Positions 40,279 to 49,474 of a stretch of DNA of 64,000 nt are shown piece after piece. This DNA comes from Rouxiella silvae. GTDB taxonomy: Bacteria; Pseudomonadota; Gammaproteobacteria; Enterobacterales; Enterobacteriaceae. A program made the position numbers and the translations under genes. Every line of letters begins with the position of its first letter. Position 1 is the stretch's first letter. The stretch covers positions 1 through 64,000 of the forward strand of contig NZ_MRWD01000010.1 of assembly GCF_002093625.1 (NCBI RefSeq), in the 5' to 3' direction. Under the pieces are notes generated by a model that was given only the letters and a program-made list of their open reading frames with translations, did no database searches and was not told where the DNA came from.

Positions 40279-41139
40279 CTACGCTTTGGCTGCGGCTCTC
40301 ATCAGCTCGGCGCGGGTTTTATGCAGAGGCGAAACGTTAACGCCTTGGGCAACAAAACCGTTGATCCATGCCGGAGCTTTACTCAGCACCTCGCGGGCGG
40401 ACGCCTCTGTGTCGAATTCGGCAAACACACAGGCACCTGTACCAGTGAGGCGCGACGGCGCGTATTCTAGCAGCCATGAAACCAGCTGTTCAACCTCGTA
40501 AAAACGTTTTCTTGCAATCGGTTCACAATCATTGCTGTAATCTGTGTGCAATAGCACATCAATCGAGCGCTTTGGCGTATTACGAATCAATTCAGGATCG
40601 CCAAAAATTGCCGGCGTTGGAATGCTGACGCCGGGATGAGCAACAAGATACCATTTTTCTGCGGGTGAAACCGGTTTTAACACCTCACCGATGCCTTCGG
40701 CAAATGCCGAGTGACCCATCACGAACACCGGCACGTCGGCGCCCAAACTTATCCCTAGTTCGGCAAGCTGGTGGTCGCTAAGTCCACAGTTCCACAGCAT
40801 GTTCAGCGCAATCAGCGTCGTGGCGGCATTAGATGACCCACCGCCCAGACCGCCGCCCATGGGTAAACGTTTATCGAGGACGATATCTGCCCCACAGGCA
40901 GCAGACGCATGCTGCTGTAACAGTTTCGCTGCCCGAACAATGAGGTTCTGTTCATCAGGCACACCCTCAATCGAGGGGATGAGCGTAATTTTATTGTCAT
41001 CACGCGGCGTAAAGGCCAAGCTGTCGCCGTAGTCAATAAACTGAAACAGCGTTTGCAGGTCATGGTAACCGTTGGCACGCTGACCGGTGATATAGAGGAA
41101 CAAATTGAGTTTAGCCGGAGATGGCCAGATTTGCGTCAT
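40279..41139 (-). CDS. ispE: 4-diphosphocytidyl-2-C-methyl-D-erythritol kinase
   Basis: 286 residues, GHMP kinase. It phosphorylates CDP-methylerythritol in the MEP isoprenoid pathway. Start [25 protein letters not shown] loop [17 protein letters not shown] (about 92-108), and the C-terminal [12 protein letters not shown]. One base after lolB, the conserved lolB-ispE-prs arrangement. Confidence 0.96.
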   Translation of the reverse strand: MTQIWPSPAKLNLFLYITGQRANGYHDLQTLFQFIDYGDSLAFTPRDDNKITLIPSIEGVPDEQNLIVRAAKLLQQHASAACGADIVLDKRLPMGGGLGGGSSNAATTLIALNMLWNCGLSDHQLAELGISLGADVPVFVMGHSAFAEGIGEVLKPVSPAEKWYLVAHPGVSIPTPAIFGDPELIRNTPKRSIDVLLHTDYSNDCEPIARKRFYEVEQLVSWLLEYAPSRLTGTGACVFAEFDTEASAREVLSKAPAWINGFVAQGVNVSPLHKTRAELMRAAAKA

Positions 41140-41140
41140 C

Positions 41141-41767
41141 TCAGTTTAATGTCCAACTGTCCATTTTCAGTTTAATTCTCTGCGACCCTTGAGCCATCTC
41201 GAGGCGGTTAGGCAACGAAGGTGTCGTGGTGGTGTCGTAACTTTGATAGGTAACGCTGCCGTTCAGGCCCTGCTGTTTGTAATTAACCTGACGCAGGCGA
41301 TATTGACTGTCGAGGCTGAAGTCGCTGCTGTCACCCGGCAGGCCTAGCATCCACTGACGCAGGTTGACCAGCGGAATCGACATCCCGGTCAGTTTTTGAA
41401 TCATGTCGTCAGGATTGTCGCTGGTGTACTGTTTGCCCTGATTGTTGGTCAGCTGTGCAACGCCGTTTTGCACTTTTAGCTCCATTTCTGTGCTGCCAAG
41501 TGGATTGGTCAACAGCAGGCGGTAGCTTTGTGGGGAGTATTGCTGCCAGAAGAAGCGCGCATAAACTTTCTGTTTATCAGAGATATAAGCAAAGGCACCG
41601 CGTGTTTGATAATGCTCGAGCTGCTTAACCTGCTGTTCGTGCTGACGCCACTCGGGGGACGTTGGACTGGTTGACGGCCCGGTGGTCGGCGAGAAGGTCG
41701 TACAGGCGGTCAGCACCAGACTGGCGAGAGGGAGCAGGCGGAGCAGGTTTACTTTATGCATTGGCAT
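41141..41767 (-). CDS. lolB: outer-membrane lipoprotein insertase LolB
   Basis: About 208 residues. Lipoprotein signal with lipobox LVLTAC (Cys about 23), then the mature LolB fold with [34 protein letters not shown] and a C-terminal [12 protein letters not shown]. It accepts lipoproteins from LolA and inserts them in the outer membrane. The ATG at 41767 ([13 protein letters not shown]) is used; the open frame up to 41821 would put 18 extra residues before the signal peptide. Divergent from hemA, as in E. coli. Confidence 0.94.
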   Translation of the reverse strand: MPMHKVNLLRLLPLASLVLTACTTFSPTTGPSTSPTSPEWRQHEQQVKQLEHYQTRGAFAYISDKQKVYARFFWQQYSPQSYRLLLTNPLGSTEMELKVQNGVAQLTNNQGKQYTSDNPDDMIQKLTGMSIPLVNLRQWMLGLPGDSSDFSLDSQYRLRQVNYKQQGLNGSVTYQSYDTTTTPSLPNRLEMAQGSQRIKLKMDSWTLN

Positions 41768-41931
41768 AACGAGTCGGGTCCTTTCATTAAAATCGTGTAG
41801 CAGACGCAGGCAGTTTAGCATAAGCCCGTCATCCTTGAGTTTGAAAAATCACGCGATGGTGAGGCAGTCATCGTGGCTTTAACAGTCGGTAATTGTAATC
41901 AGCTTTGTCTGTTTGTGGGGGTGTAAATGTT

Positions 41932-41950
41932 GTAAATGATAATCACTCTC
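41932..41950. promoter_or_regulatory. Fur-box-like sequence between lolB and hemA
   Basis: GTAAATGATAATCACTCTC matches 15 of 19 positions of the Fur consensus GATAATGATAATCATTATC, with an uninterrupted core AATGATAATCA. It lies 62 bases upstream of the candidate hemA -35 and on the other side faces lolB. Confidence 0.45.
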
Positions 41951-42011
41951 CGTTGCCAAGTGCCTTTAATCACAGCTTTTTATAAAAACCGGACAGATAG
42001 TGCGGTGTGGC

Positions 42012-42040
42012 TTTAATTGATCTCGCGCATCTTGTAGAAT
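42012..42040 (+). promoter_or_regulatory. candidate hemA promoter
   Basis: TTTAAT and TAGAAT with a 17-base spacer, 55 bases before the hemA ATG. The rest of the 327-base gap (41768-42094) contains no gene. Confidence 0.4.
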
Positions 42041-42094
42041 GCGCCTCAGACGTAAACCCATACAAAGAAAAGTCTCAATTCGACTATCGCTCCC

Positions 42095-43372
42095 ATGACC
42101 CTACTTGCATTAGGCATTAACCACAAAACCGCCCCGATATCTCTGCGTGAAAAGATTACGTTTTCGCCAGACACTATCGAACAGGCGCTCTCAAGTCTGC
42201 TTCAGCAACCGCTGGTGCAGGGAGGCGTCGTGTTGTCTACCTGTAACCGCACCGAGCTTTATCTCAGCGTCGAGCAGCAGGAGCAACTGCAGGGTAAAGG
42301 GGGAGTGCATGAGCAACTGGTGTCGTGGTTATGTGATTACCATCATCTGAGTGCCGATGACGTCAAAAAGAGCCTTTACTGGCATCAGGATAATGCCGCC
42401 GTCAGTCACCTGATGCGCGTTGCCAGCGGTCTCGATTCGCTGGTTCTCGGTGAACCGCAGATTCTGGGGCAGGTTAAAAAAGCTTTTGCAGAATCACAGC
42501 ACGGCCAGGCCGTGTCCGGCGAACTTGAGCGTTTATTCCAAAAATCTTTCTCGGTCGCCAAACGCGTGCGCACTGAAACAGACATTGGTGCCAGCGCCGT
42601 TTCCGTCGCATTTGCTGCCTGTACGCTGGCGCGTCAAATCTTTGAGTCCCTGTCTGAAGTCAACGTGCTGCTGGTTGGCGCGGGCGAAACTATCGAACTG
42701 GTAGCGCGTCATCTGCGTGAGCATAAAGTGCGTCATATGATGATTGCCAACCGCACGCGTGAGCGCGCACAGCTGCTGGCCGATGAGGTTGGAGCGGAAG
42801 TGGTTTCGCTGCAGGACATTGATTCGCGCCTGGCCGAGGCCGACATTATTATCAGCTCTACCGCCAGTCCGCTGCCTATAATCGGCAAGGGCATGGTCGA
42901 GCGTGCGCTCAAGGCGCGCCGCAACCAGCCTATGCTGATGGTTGATATTGCCGTTCCGCGCGATATCGAGCCTGAAGTCGGCAAACTGGCCAACGCCTAC
43001 CTCTATAGCGTTGATGACCTGCACAGTATTATTCAAAATAATCTTGCCCAACGTAAGGCGGCCGCGGTTCAGGCCGAATCTATCGTCGAGCAGGAAAGCT
43101 CTAATTTTATGGCCTGGCTGCGTTCTCAGGGCGCGGTTGAAATTATTCGTGATTATCGCTCCCGCGCCGACCTCGTGCGCGCCGATATGGAAGCAAAAGC
43201 CCTAGCGGCAATTGCTCAGGGCGCTGATGTGCAAAGCGTTATTCACGACCTGGCCCATAAACTCACCAACCGCCTCATCCATGCACCTACCCGGTCACTT
43301 CAGCAGGCAGCCAGCGATGGCGATGTTGAGCGTTTGCAAATTTTACGCGATAGTCTCGGGTTAGATCAGTAA
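42095..43372 (+). CDS. hemA: glutamyl-tRNA reductase (C5 pathway of heme synthesis)
   Basis: 425 residues. It reduces glutamyl-tRNA to glutamate-1-semialdehyde, the first committed step to 5-aminolevulinate in this group. Start [20 protein letters not shown], catalytic Cys in [12 protein letters not shown] (about C50), [15 protein letters not shown], the NADPH domain [15 protein letters not shown] and the C-terminal [15 protein letters not shown] are all as in E. coli. An insertion of about six residues (around GKGGVH, 70) is absent from the E. coli protein. SD weak, as in E. coli. It heads the hemA-prfA-prmC-sirB2-sirB1-kdsA run. Confidence 0.97.
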   Translation: MTLLALGINHKTAPISLREKITFSPDTIEQALSSLLQQPLVQGGVVLSTCNRTELYLSVEQQEQLQGKGGVHEQLVSWLCDYHHLSADDVKKSLYWHQDNAAVSHLMRVASGLDSLVLGEPQILGQVKKAFAESQHGQAVSGELERLFQKSFSVAKRVRTETDIGASAVSVAFAACTLARQIFESLSEVNVLLVGAGETIELVARHLREHKVRHMMIANRTRERAQLLADEVGAEVVSLQDIDSRLAEADIIISSTASPLPIIGKGMVERALKARRNQPMLMVDIAVPRDIEPEVGKLANAYLYSVDDLHSIIQNNLAQRKAAAVQAESIVEQESSNFMAWLRSQGAVEIIRDYRSRADLVRADMEAKALAAIAQGADVQSVIHDLAHKLTNRLIHAPTRSLQQAASDGDVERLQILRDSLGLDQ

Positions 43373-43469
43373 ACTACCCAAAAGGTCGAGTACCGAAAGG
43401 CGGCCAACACACCTGCGTCTGGATGGATGTCGGGTTCAGTTTTTATTATCACAGGGTTAAACACTACGC

Positions 43470-44552
43470 ATGAAGCCTTCTATTGTTGCCAAACTGGAAG
43501 TGTTACAAGAGCGCCATGAAGAAGTTGAGGCTATGCTCGGCGATGCTGCCGTGATTGCCGATCAGGACAAATTCCGCAATCTTTCCCGCGAATACGCTCA
43601 GTTGAGCGACGTTTCCGCCTGTTTTCTGACCTGGCGTCAGGCGCAGGAAGACTTGGCCGCCGCACAGGAGATGCTCGACGATCCCGAAATGCGTGAAATG
43701 GCGCAGGATGAAATCAAACAGTGCCAGAACAAACTCGAAGAGCTTGAGCAAGAACTGCAACTGCTGCTGTTACCTAAAGATCCCGACGACGAACGCGGCT
43801 GCTTCCTTGAAGTTCGTGCAGGAACCGGCGGCGACGAAGCGGCGATATTCGCCGGCGATCTGTTCCGCATGTACAGTCGTTACGCCGAAACGCGCCGCTG
43901 GCGTGTAGAAATTATCAGCGCCAACGACGGCGAGCACGGCGGCTATAAAGAAGTAATTGCCAAAGTCAGCGGCGACGGCGTCTATGGTCAGTTCAAATTC
44001 GAATCGGGCGGACATCGCGTTCAGCGCGTGCCTGAAACTGAGTCGCAGGGCCGTATTCACACCTCGGCCTGCACCGTGGCGGTTATGCCAGAAGTGCCAG
44101 AAGCAGAAATGCCGGAAATTAACGCCGGTGACCTGCGCATTGACACCTTCCGCTCATCCGGCGCAGGCGGTCAGCACGTAAACACCACCGACTCTGCAAT
44201 CCGTATTACCCACTTGCCAACCGGTATTGTCGTGGAATGTCAGGATGAACGTTCTCAGCACAAAAACAAAGCTAAGGCATTGTCCGTGTTGGGTGCGCGC
44301 ATTCGTGCGGCAGAAGTGGCAAAGCGTCAGCTCGAAGAGGCGTCCACACGTCGTAACCTACTGGGCAGTGGCGACCGTTCTGACCGTAACCGCACCTACA
44401 ACTTCCCGCAGGGAAGGGTCACCGACCACCGCATCAACCTGACAATTTATCGTCTTGATGAAGTGATGGAAGGTAAGCTCGATATGCTTATCCAACCGAT
44501 TGTGCAGGAATATCAGGCCGACCAGCTCGCCGCGTTGTCCGAGCAGGAATAA
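43470..44552 (+). CDS. prfA: peptide chain release factor 1
   Basis: 360 residues, E. coli length. It recognises UAA and UAG stop codons. The anticodon-like PxT motif falls in QRVPETES (PET rather than the E. coli PAT); the GGQ methylation motif is in [15 protein letters not shown]. The domain 1 coiled coil spans about 1-100. The next gene, prmC, methylates the GGQ Gln; the two overlap by one base (TAATG). Confidence 0.97.
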   Translation: MKPSIVAKLEVLQERHEEVEAMLGDAAVIADQDKFRNLSREYAQLSDVSACFLTWRQAQEDLAAAQEMLDDPEMREMAQDEIKQCQNKLEELEQELQLLLLPKDPDDERGCFLEVRAGTGGDEAAIFAGDLFRMYSRYAETRRWRVEIISANDGEHGGYKEVIAKVSGDGVYGQFKFESGGHRVQRVPETESQGRIHTSACTVAVMPEVPEAEMPEINAGDLRIDTFRSSGAGGQHVNTTDSAIRITHLPTGIVVECQDERSQHKNKAKALSVLGARIRAAEVAKRQLEEASTRRNLLGSGDRSDRNRTYNFPQGRVTDHRINLTIYRLDEVMEGKLDMLIQPIVQEYQADQLAALSEQE

Positions 44553-45400
44553 TGGACTTTACCCGCTGGCTGACCCAAGCTATTGGTCGTCTGGCGGCCA
44601 GCGACAGCCCTAAGCGAGATGCTGAAATCTTGCTTGGGCACGTTACTGGCCGTGCAAGAACCTACATTATGGCGTTTGGTGAAACAGTGCTCACCGACCC
44701 GCAGCAGCGACAGCTTGAGTCATTGCTGAGCCGACGCGAGAAGGGCGAACCCGTCGCCTATTTGGTCGGTGAACGCGAGTTCTGGTCACTGTCGCTGTCC
44801 GTTTCCCCCGCCACACTCATCCCTCGTCCTGATACAGAATGTCTGGTTGAACAGGCCCTGTTGCACCTTGGCAGCACACCTGCTTGCGCATTGGATTTAG
44901 GTACGGGAACCGGTGCTATTGCGTTGGCATTGGCCAGCGAGCGTCCAGACTGCGAGTTCACCGGCGTGGATCTCCAGCCTGAGGCCGTGGCGCTGGCGCA
45001 GTATAACGGCCATAAACTGGCGATCCCCAATGCAGAATTCTTGCAGGGCAGCTGGTTTACACCGGTAAGTGGCCGCATCTTTCAGCTCATTGTCAGCAAT
45101 CCTCCTTACATAGACGCAACCGATCCGCATCTTGATGAGGGCGATGTTCGCTTTGAACCCGCCACCGCGTTGATTGCCGACAATAAAGGGCTAGCGGACA
45201 TTGACTATATTGTCACTCACGCCCCGGCGTTTCTTAATCCGCAGGGCTGGTTGTTGTTGGAGCACGGCTGGCAGCAGGGTGAGTCGGTGAGGGCTCTCTT
45301 AATGACTGCCGGTTTTACGGCAATCGAGACCATAAAAGATTATGGCGATAATGACCGAGTGACGTTTGGACAATGGCCTGGTTCGCCGCCGTCTGTTTGA
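44552..45400 (+). CDS. prmC: release-factor glutamine methyltransferase
   Basis: 282 residues. N5-glutamine methyltransferase that modifies RF1 and RF2. N-terminal helical domain to about 85, then SAM-binding LDLGTGTGAIALAL (about 112-125) and the catalytic NPPY in IVSNPPYID. Starts within the prfA stop. About 97 bases separate it from sirB2. Confidence 0.95.
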   Translation: MDFTRWLTQAIGRLAASDSPKRDAEILLGHVTGRARTYIMAFGETVLTDPQQRQLESLLSRREKGEPVAYLVGEREFWSLSLSVSPATLIPRPDTECLVEQALLHLGSTPACALDLGTGTGAIALALASERPDCEFTGVDLQPEAVALAQYNGHKLAIPNAEFLQGSWFTPVSGRIFQLIVSNPPYIDATDPHLDEGDVRFEPATALIADNKGLADIDYIVTHAPAFLNPQGWLLLEHGWQQGESVRALLMTAGFTAIETIKDYGDNDRVTFGQWPGSPPSV

Positions 45401-45497
45401 CGCTGAGGCCCTTATCTCCTGCGCCGGAATGAACGAGCAGGGGGAAATGTCCACAGTGATTGAGCCTCAAGGTTAACCTGATAACAAGGAAGCAGTA

Positions 45498-45899
45498 ATG
45501 TCGTCATATATTTGGGTGAAAAATTTCCATATCGTTGTAATTACTGTCAGTATCGTTCTGTTTATTCTGCGATTTTTTTGGAAATGGGCAAACTCACCGA
45601 TTGCGCAGAAACGCTGGGTGAAAATAGTGCCGCACATTATCGACACTTTTATGCTGATAAGCGGCATCTGGCTGGTGATTATTACCCATTTTTATCCATT
45701 TTCCTCACAAGGTTCATGGCTGACCGAAAAGCTTTTTGGCGTTATCATCTATATCGCTCTTGGATTTATGGCTCTGGGGTCAGGCAAAAACGGTTCGCGC
45801 AGTCAAAAGACGCGTTGGGTGGCTTTTATTCTGGCCTTGGGTTGTTTGTATTTGATTGTTAAGCTGGCTATGACAAAAGTACCGCTGCTAATGGGATAA
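45498..45899 (+). CDS. sirB2: SirB2-family inner-membrane protein
   Basis: 133 residues with four hydrophobic helices (about 6-26, 42-62, 75-95, 105-125). WVKNFHIVVITVSIVLFILRF and VKIVPHIIDTFMLISGIWL are typical of the SirB2 (YchQ) family. Function unknown; the gene is conserved in this position between prmC and sirB1. SD CAAGGAAG. Two bases from sirB1. Confidence 0.92.
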   Translation: MSSYIWVKNFHIVVITVSIVLFILRFFWKWANSPIAQKRWVKIVPHIIDTFMLISGIWLVIITHFYPFSSQGSWLTEKLFGVIIYIALGFMALGSGKNGSRSQKTRWVAFILALGCLYLIVKLAMTKVPLLMG

Positions 45900-45901
45900 C
45901 T

Positions 45902-46711
45902 ATGAGCGCTATTGCTGATTTTGAATTTAACGAAGCGCCACTAAGCGCAGGTGTCATCCTGGTAACGCAGGCAATTCGCTTTGATTTTAAAGCCGATGAC
46001 GTAAATCGTCAGTTGCAGGTTCTGGTTGAAGAAGCCCGAAGCAAAGTACCTGAAGACCTGAGTCAGGATCAGCAGCTTGAAGTTTTGATTGAGTTATTTT
46101 ATCGCACCTGGGGTTTTGGCGGAGCTGGGGGCGTTTATCGCCTGTCCGATGCAATGTGGATAGATAAGGTTCTGGCCTCACGTCAGGGTACGCCGGTTTC
46201 ACTGGGCGTAATTTTCCTGCATATTGCCCACGCGCTTGAGCTGCCGCTAATGCCGGTAATTTTTCCGACTCAGCTTATTCTGCGTGCCGACTGGCTCGAT
46301 GAAGAGATGTGGCTGGTGAATCCGCTCAACGGCGAAACCCTGAGTGAACATATTTTGGAAGTGTGGCTCAAAGGTAATCTCGGCGTAAGCGCGGTCATTG
46401 AGGATGATGACCTCGAAGAAGCCGACCACACAATGATTATTCGTAAAATGCTGGATACGCTTAAAGCCGCGCTAATGGAAGAAAAGCAGATGGAACTGGC
46501 GCTAAGTGCCAGCGAAGCGGTTCTTGAGTTTGATCCCGACGATCCTTATGAAATTCGCGATCGCGGGCTGATTTATGCACAGCTTGACTGTAATCATGTG
46601 GCGATTTCCGACCTCAATTACTTCGTCGAGCAGTGCCCTGAAGATCCGATTTCAGAAGTGATAAAAATCCAAATTCACTCAATTGAACAAAAACAGATAA
46701 CGTTACATTAA
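45902..46711 (+). CDS. sirB1: SirB1 (transglutaminase-like / TPR protein)
   Basis: 269 residues. The N-terminal transglutaminase-like domain (about 40-170) has GGAGGVYRLSDAMWIDKVLASR and GTPVSLGVIFLHIAHAL. The C-terminal TPR-type repeats (about 180-265) have LSASEAVLEFDPDDPYEIRD. Function not established despite its old name (regulator-linked in Salmonella). Conserved neighbour of kdsA and sirB2. Confidence 0.93.
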   Translation: MSAIADFEFNEAPLSAGVILVTQAIRFDFKADDVNRQLQVLVEEARSKVPEDLSQDQQLEVLIELFYRTWGFGGAGGVYRLSDAMWIDKVLASRQGTPVSLGVIFLHIAHALELPLMPVIFPTQLILRADWLDEEMWLVNPLNGETLSEHILEVWLKGNLGVSAVIEDDDLEEADHTMIIRKMLDTLKAALMEEKQMELALSASEAVLEFDPDDPYEIRDRGLIYAQLDCNHVAISDLNYFVEQCPEDPISEVIKIQIHSIEQKQITLH

Positions 46712-46765
46712 CAGCCTAAGCGGCGGTAACATCGACTTTTGTACCATTACTTTACAATAGATTAA

Positions 46766-47629
<864 letters not shown>

Positions 47630-47652
47630 TCCCGCGCAGATTCAAAACATTG

Positions 47653-47678
47653 AAGGCGGCCTGTGGGTCGCCTTTTTT
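47653..47678 (+). terminator. kdsA terminator
   Basis: AAGGCG-GCCTGTGGGT-CGCCTT followed by TTTT, 24 bases after the kdsA stop. Confidence 0.8.
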
Positions 47679-47799
47679 AATGGCTTTTCTATACCAGAAA
47701 ACAGAAGGTTTTATCGGTTTTCGACAGTTTCTCTTCTGCATGCAGCTAGTATTGGATATTAACTAGATAGGTTATTTGAAATACTCAAAGGAATGAAAA

Positions 47800-48576
47800 A
47801 TGAGAAGCATACCCGCTTTGACATTGCAAAGTAAGGCCTTTATTTATGGCTCTCAGGGGGATGACAAGATTGATAAATCCCAAATTACAAACACTATTTC
47901 GCGGGATAAAATCACCCACGATAATTTCCCGCATGCCGCTATAACTTCGCCTGAAGATCTTTGTGAAAGACTTAGCCGTTTTAATAATATTGCTCTAGAT
48001 AACGAATCGGTACTGTTGTTTAAAAATCAGTTCGATGATTATCGCTTTAGTGTTAACAAGACCATTCTCGCAGCCGCAGCCGCAGGCTCCAAGAAGGAAT
48101 GCAGCATTCATGCGGTAACATCGTCATTACTCGATATCTCAAGCTTTACGCACGACATGCTTATGGCGATTAAACAGCTACGAGAATTTAGCCGCTTCAA
48201 TGCTGCACCTCTTTTGTTTGGCGACGTGATATCAGCTGAAGGAAAGCCAGTGAAGCCTTCTAGAATTGACGTAGAGCGTTATCAGTCAGAAACGCTCTCC
48301 TGCGATGAGTTCCAGTCGTTAGGCAAATCAGTGGCTGCCGGACTAGCGAAACAGATGCTGATTGTTTTGGTCACCGATACGGAACATTCCATGTTAAGCC
48401 TGACACGGGTGTTTAATGCTGATGACAAGCATAAACATCGCAACTATAAGGAATTTGAGGAAAACTTTTCACGAATTCATGATTGGATAGAGGGGAAAAC
48501 GGACAACTTACCCGCTGTACTTTCTCTTGAGGCGAATAGCATCGAGGCAAACCGAATCTTTAACGTAAAATACTAA
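47800..48576 (+). CDS. hypothetical protein, unrecognised, beside tRNA-Ser genes
   Basis: 258 residues, no family recognised. The start MRSIPALTLQSKAFIYGSQG has no signal peptide or membrane helix; the protein is polar, with an alanine cluster TILAAAAAGSKK (about 90-101) and many Ser, Asp and Lys residues. SD AAAGGAA is well placed before the ATG at 47800. It is more AT-rich than kdsA and stands between the kdsA terminator and two tRNA-Ser genes, on the side of the tRNA 3' ends, a common site of foreign insertion. Likely a real, probably acquired gene; a secreted effector or phage-derived function is conceivable but not supported by any motif. Confidence 0.65.
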   Translation: MRSIPALTLQSKAFIYGSQGDDKIDKSQITNTISRDKITHDNFPHAAITSPEDLCERLSRFNNIALDNESVLLFKNQFDDYRFSVNKTILAAAAAGSKKECSIHAVTSSLLDISSFTHDMLMAIKQLREFSRFNAAPLLFGDVISAEGKPVKPSRIDVERYQSETLSCDEFQSLGKSVAAGLAKQMLIVLVTDTEHSMLSLTRVFNADDKHKHRNYKEFEENFSRIHDWIEGKTDNLPAVLSLEANSIEANRIFNVKY

Positions 48577-48594
48577 AGCGATTCTTGCGGTAAC

Positions 48595-48628
48595 AAAAAA
48601 GAAAAAGGCCCTGATTTTCATCAGGGCC
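48595..48628 (-). terminator. terminator of tRNA-Ser copy 1
   Basis: Minus strand GGCCCTGATGAAAATCAGGGCC then CTTTTTCTTTTTT, an 8-9 bp stem 14 bases beyond the tRNA 3' end. It also faces the hypothetical gene. Confidence 0.85.
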
Positions 48629-48641
48629 GTTTTCTATAAGA

Positions 48642-48731
48642 TGGCGGTGAGAGAGGGGTTCGAACCCTCGATACGCGTTAGCGTATACACACTTTCCAGG
48701 CGTGCTCCTTCAGCCACTCAGACACCTCACC
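48642..48731 (-). tRNA. tRNA-Ser(GGA), copy 1
   Basis: 90 bases on the minus strand from GGTGAGGTGTCTGAGTGG to encoded GCCA. Class II tRNA with a long variable arm (TATACGC-TAAC-GCGTATC), T-loop GGTTCGAACC and anticodon GGA in the loop of CGCCTGGAAAGTG; almost identical to E. coli serW/serX tRNA. Reads UCC and UCU codons. Confidence 0.95.
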
Positions 48732-48767
48732 GTTTCGTTACGCCGCTGTGCAGTGCAACGGGGCGGT

Positions 48768-48796
48768 ACTATAGGGAGACAAGCCTTTTGGGTCAA
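48768..48796 (-). promoter_or_regulatory. promoter of tRNA-Ser copy 1
   Basis: TTGACC, a 17-base spacer and TATAGT on the minus strand, followed by a GC-rich discriminator (ACCGCCCC) as in stringently controlled stable-RNA promoters. Confidence 0.8.
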
Positions 48797-48934
48797 GGAT
48801 TATTTCCCGAATGCTACGCGTATGATTATGAGTTCGACAATAAGTTTAAAAAACGAACGCTTATGTCGCATTATGCGCAGTGCGAGCGGAATAAACGCCT
48901 TTGCCATCGCTGAGTCATTTCCCCACAAAACGAA

Positions 48935-48964
48935 AAAGGGCCCAGATTTTCATCTGGACCCTTT
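48935..48964 (-). terminator. terminator of tRNA-Ser copy 2
   Basis: Minus strand AAGGGTCCAGATGAAAATCT then GGGCCCTTTTTC; a stem with one mismatch, ending in T5, starting 11 bases after the tRNA 3' end. Confidence 0.8.
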
Positions 48965-48974
48965 AACATGAATT

Positions 48975-49064
48975 TGGCGGTGAGAGAGGGGTTCGAACCC
49001 TCGATACGCGTTAGCGTATACACACTTTCCAGGCGTGCTCCTTCAGCCACTCAGACACCTCACC
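48975..49064 (-). tRNA. tRNA-Ser(GGA), copy 2
   Basis: 90 bases, identical to copy 1 over the whole gene including encoded CCA. The spacers differ, so this is a duplicated gene held identical rather than a recent duplication of the entire unit. Confidence 0.95.
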
Positions 49065-49103
49065 GTAAGTCGAGCCAACACGCTGTGCTGCTCAACGGTC
49101 GCT

Positions 49104-49132
49104 AATGTAGGGAAATCTTCAGCCAGCGTCAA
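49104..49132 (-). promoter_or_regulatory. promoter of tRNA-Ser copy 2
   Basis: TTGACG, 17-base spacer, TACATT, and a GC-rich discriminator on the minus strand. The rest of the gap to 49474 (about 340 bases) is AT-rich and should contain the peptide-transporter promoter; no other feature is visible. Confidence 0.75.
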
Positions 49133-49474
49133 CAGACTTTTTACCGTTGTGCTCTGATTAGCGAAATTAAAAGCAATTTGCTGATTTATAGAACAAAAAA
49201 ACCGGTTATCGCTATTGTAAATCCACGCTGTTTTTATTCATTAACGCTTACCGCGACAGCTGATGCCCGTTTTGAAGATAAAAGCAACGCCTAACGCTTT
49301 GAAATGATTTTTCGCAATAAATGCTGTGAATTTGCATCAACGCAGCGGTATAACATGGGTCGGCTTGAAAACCAGAGCATAAAAATCCGCCGAGTTTTTG
49401 AGCACGTTTATTATCACGTTCTTATTTACCAAGCTCATCAATAAGCTTTTAACAAGGCAGCACAGGGGTTCTTT

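Noticed and set aside
48641-48913. ORF across tRNA-Ser copy 1
   Set aside because: Its first part is the complement of the tRNA gene and it has no SD; the tRNA, promoter and terminator explain the sequence.
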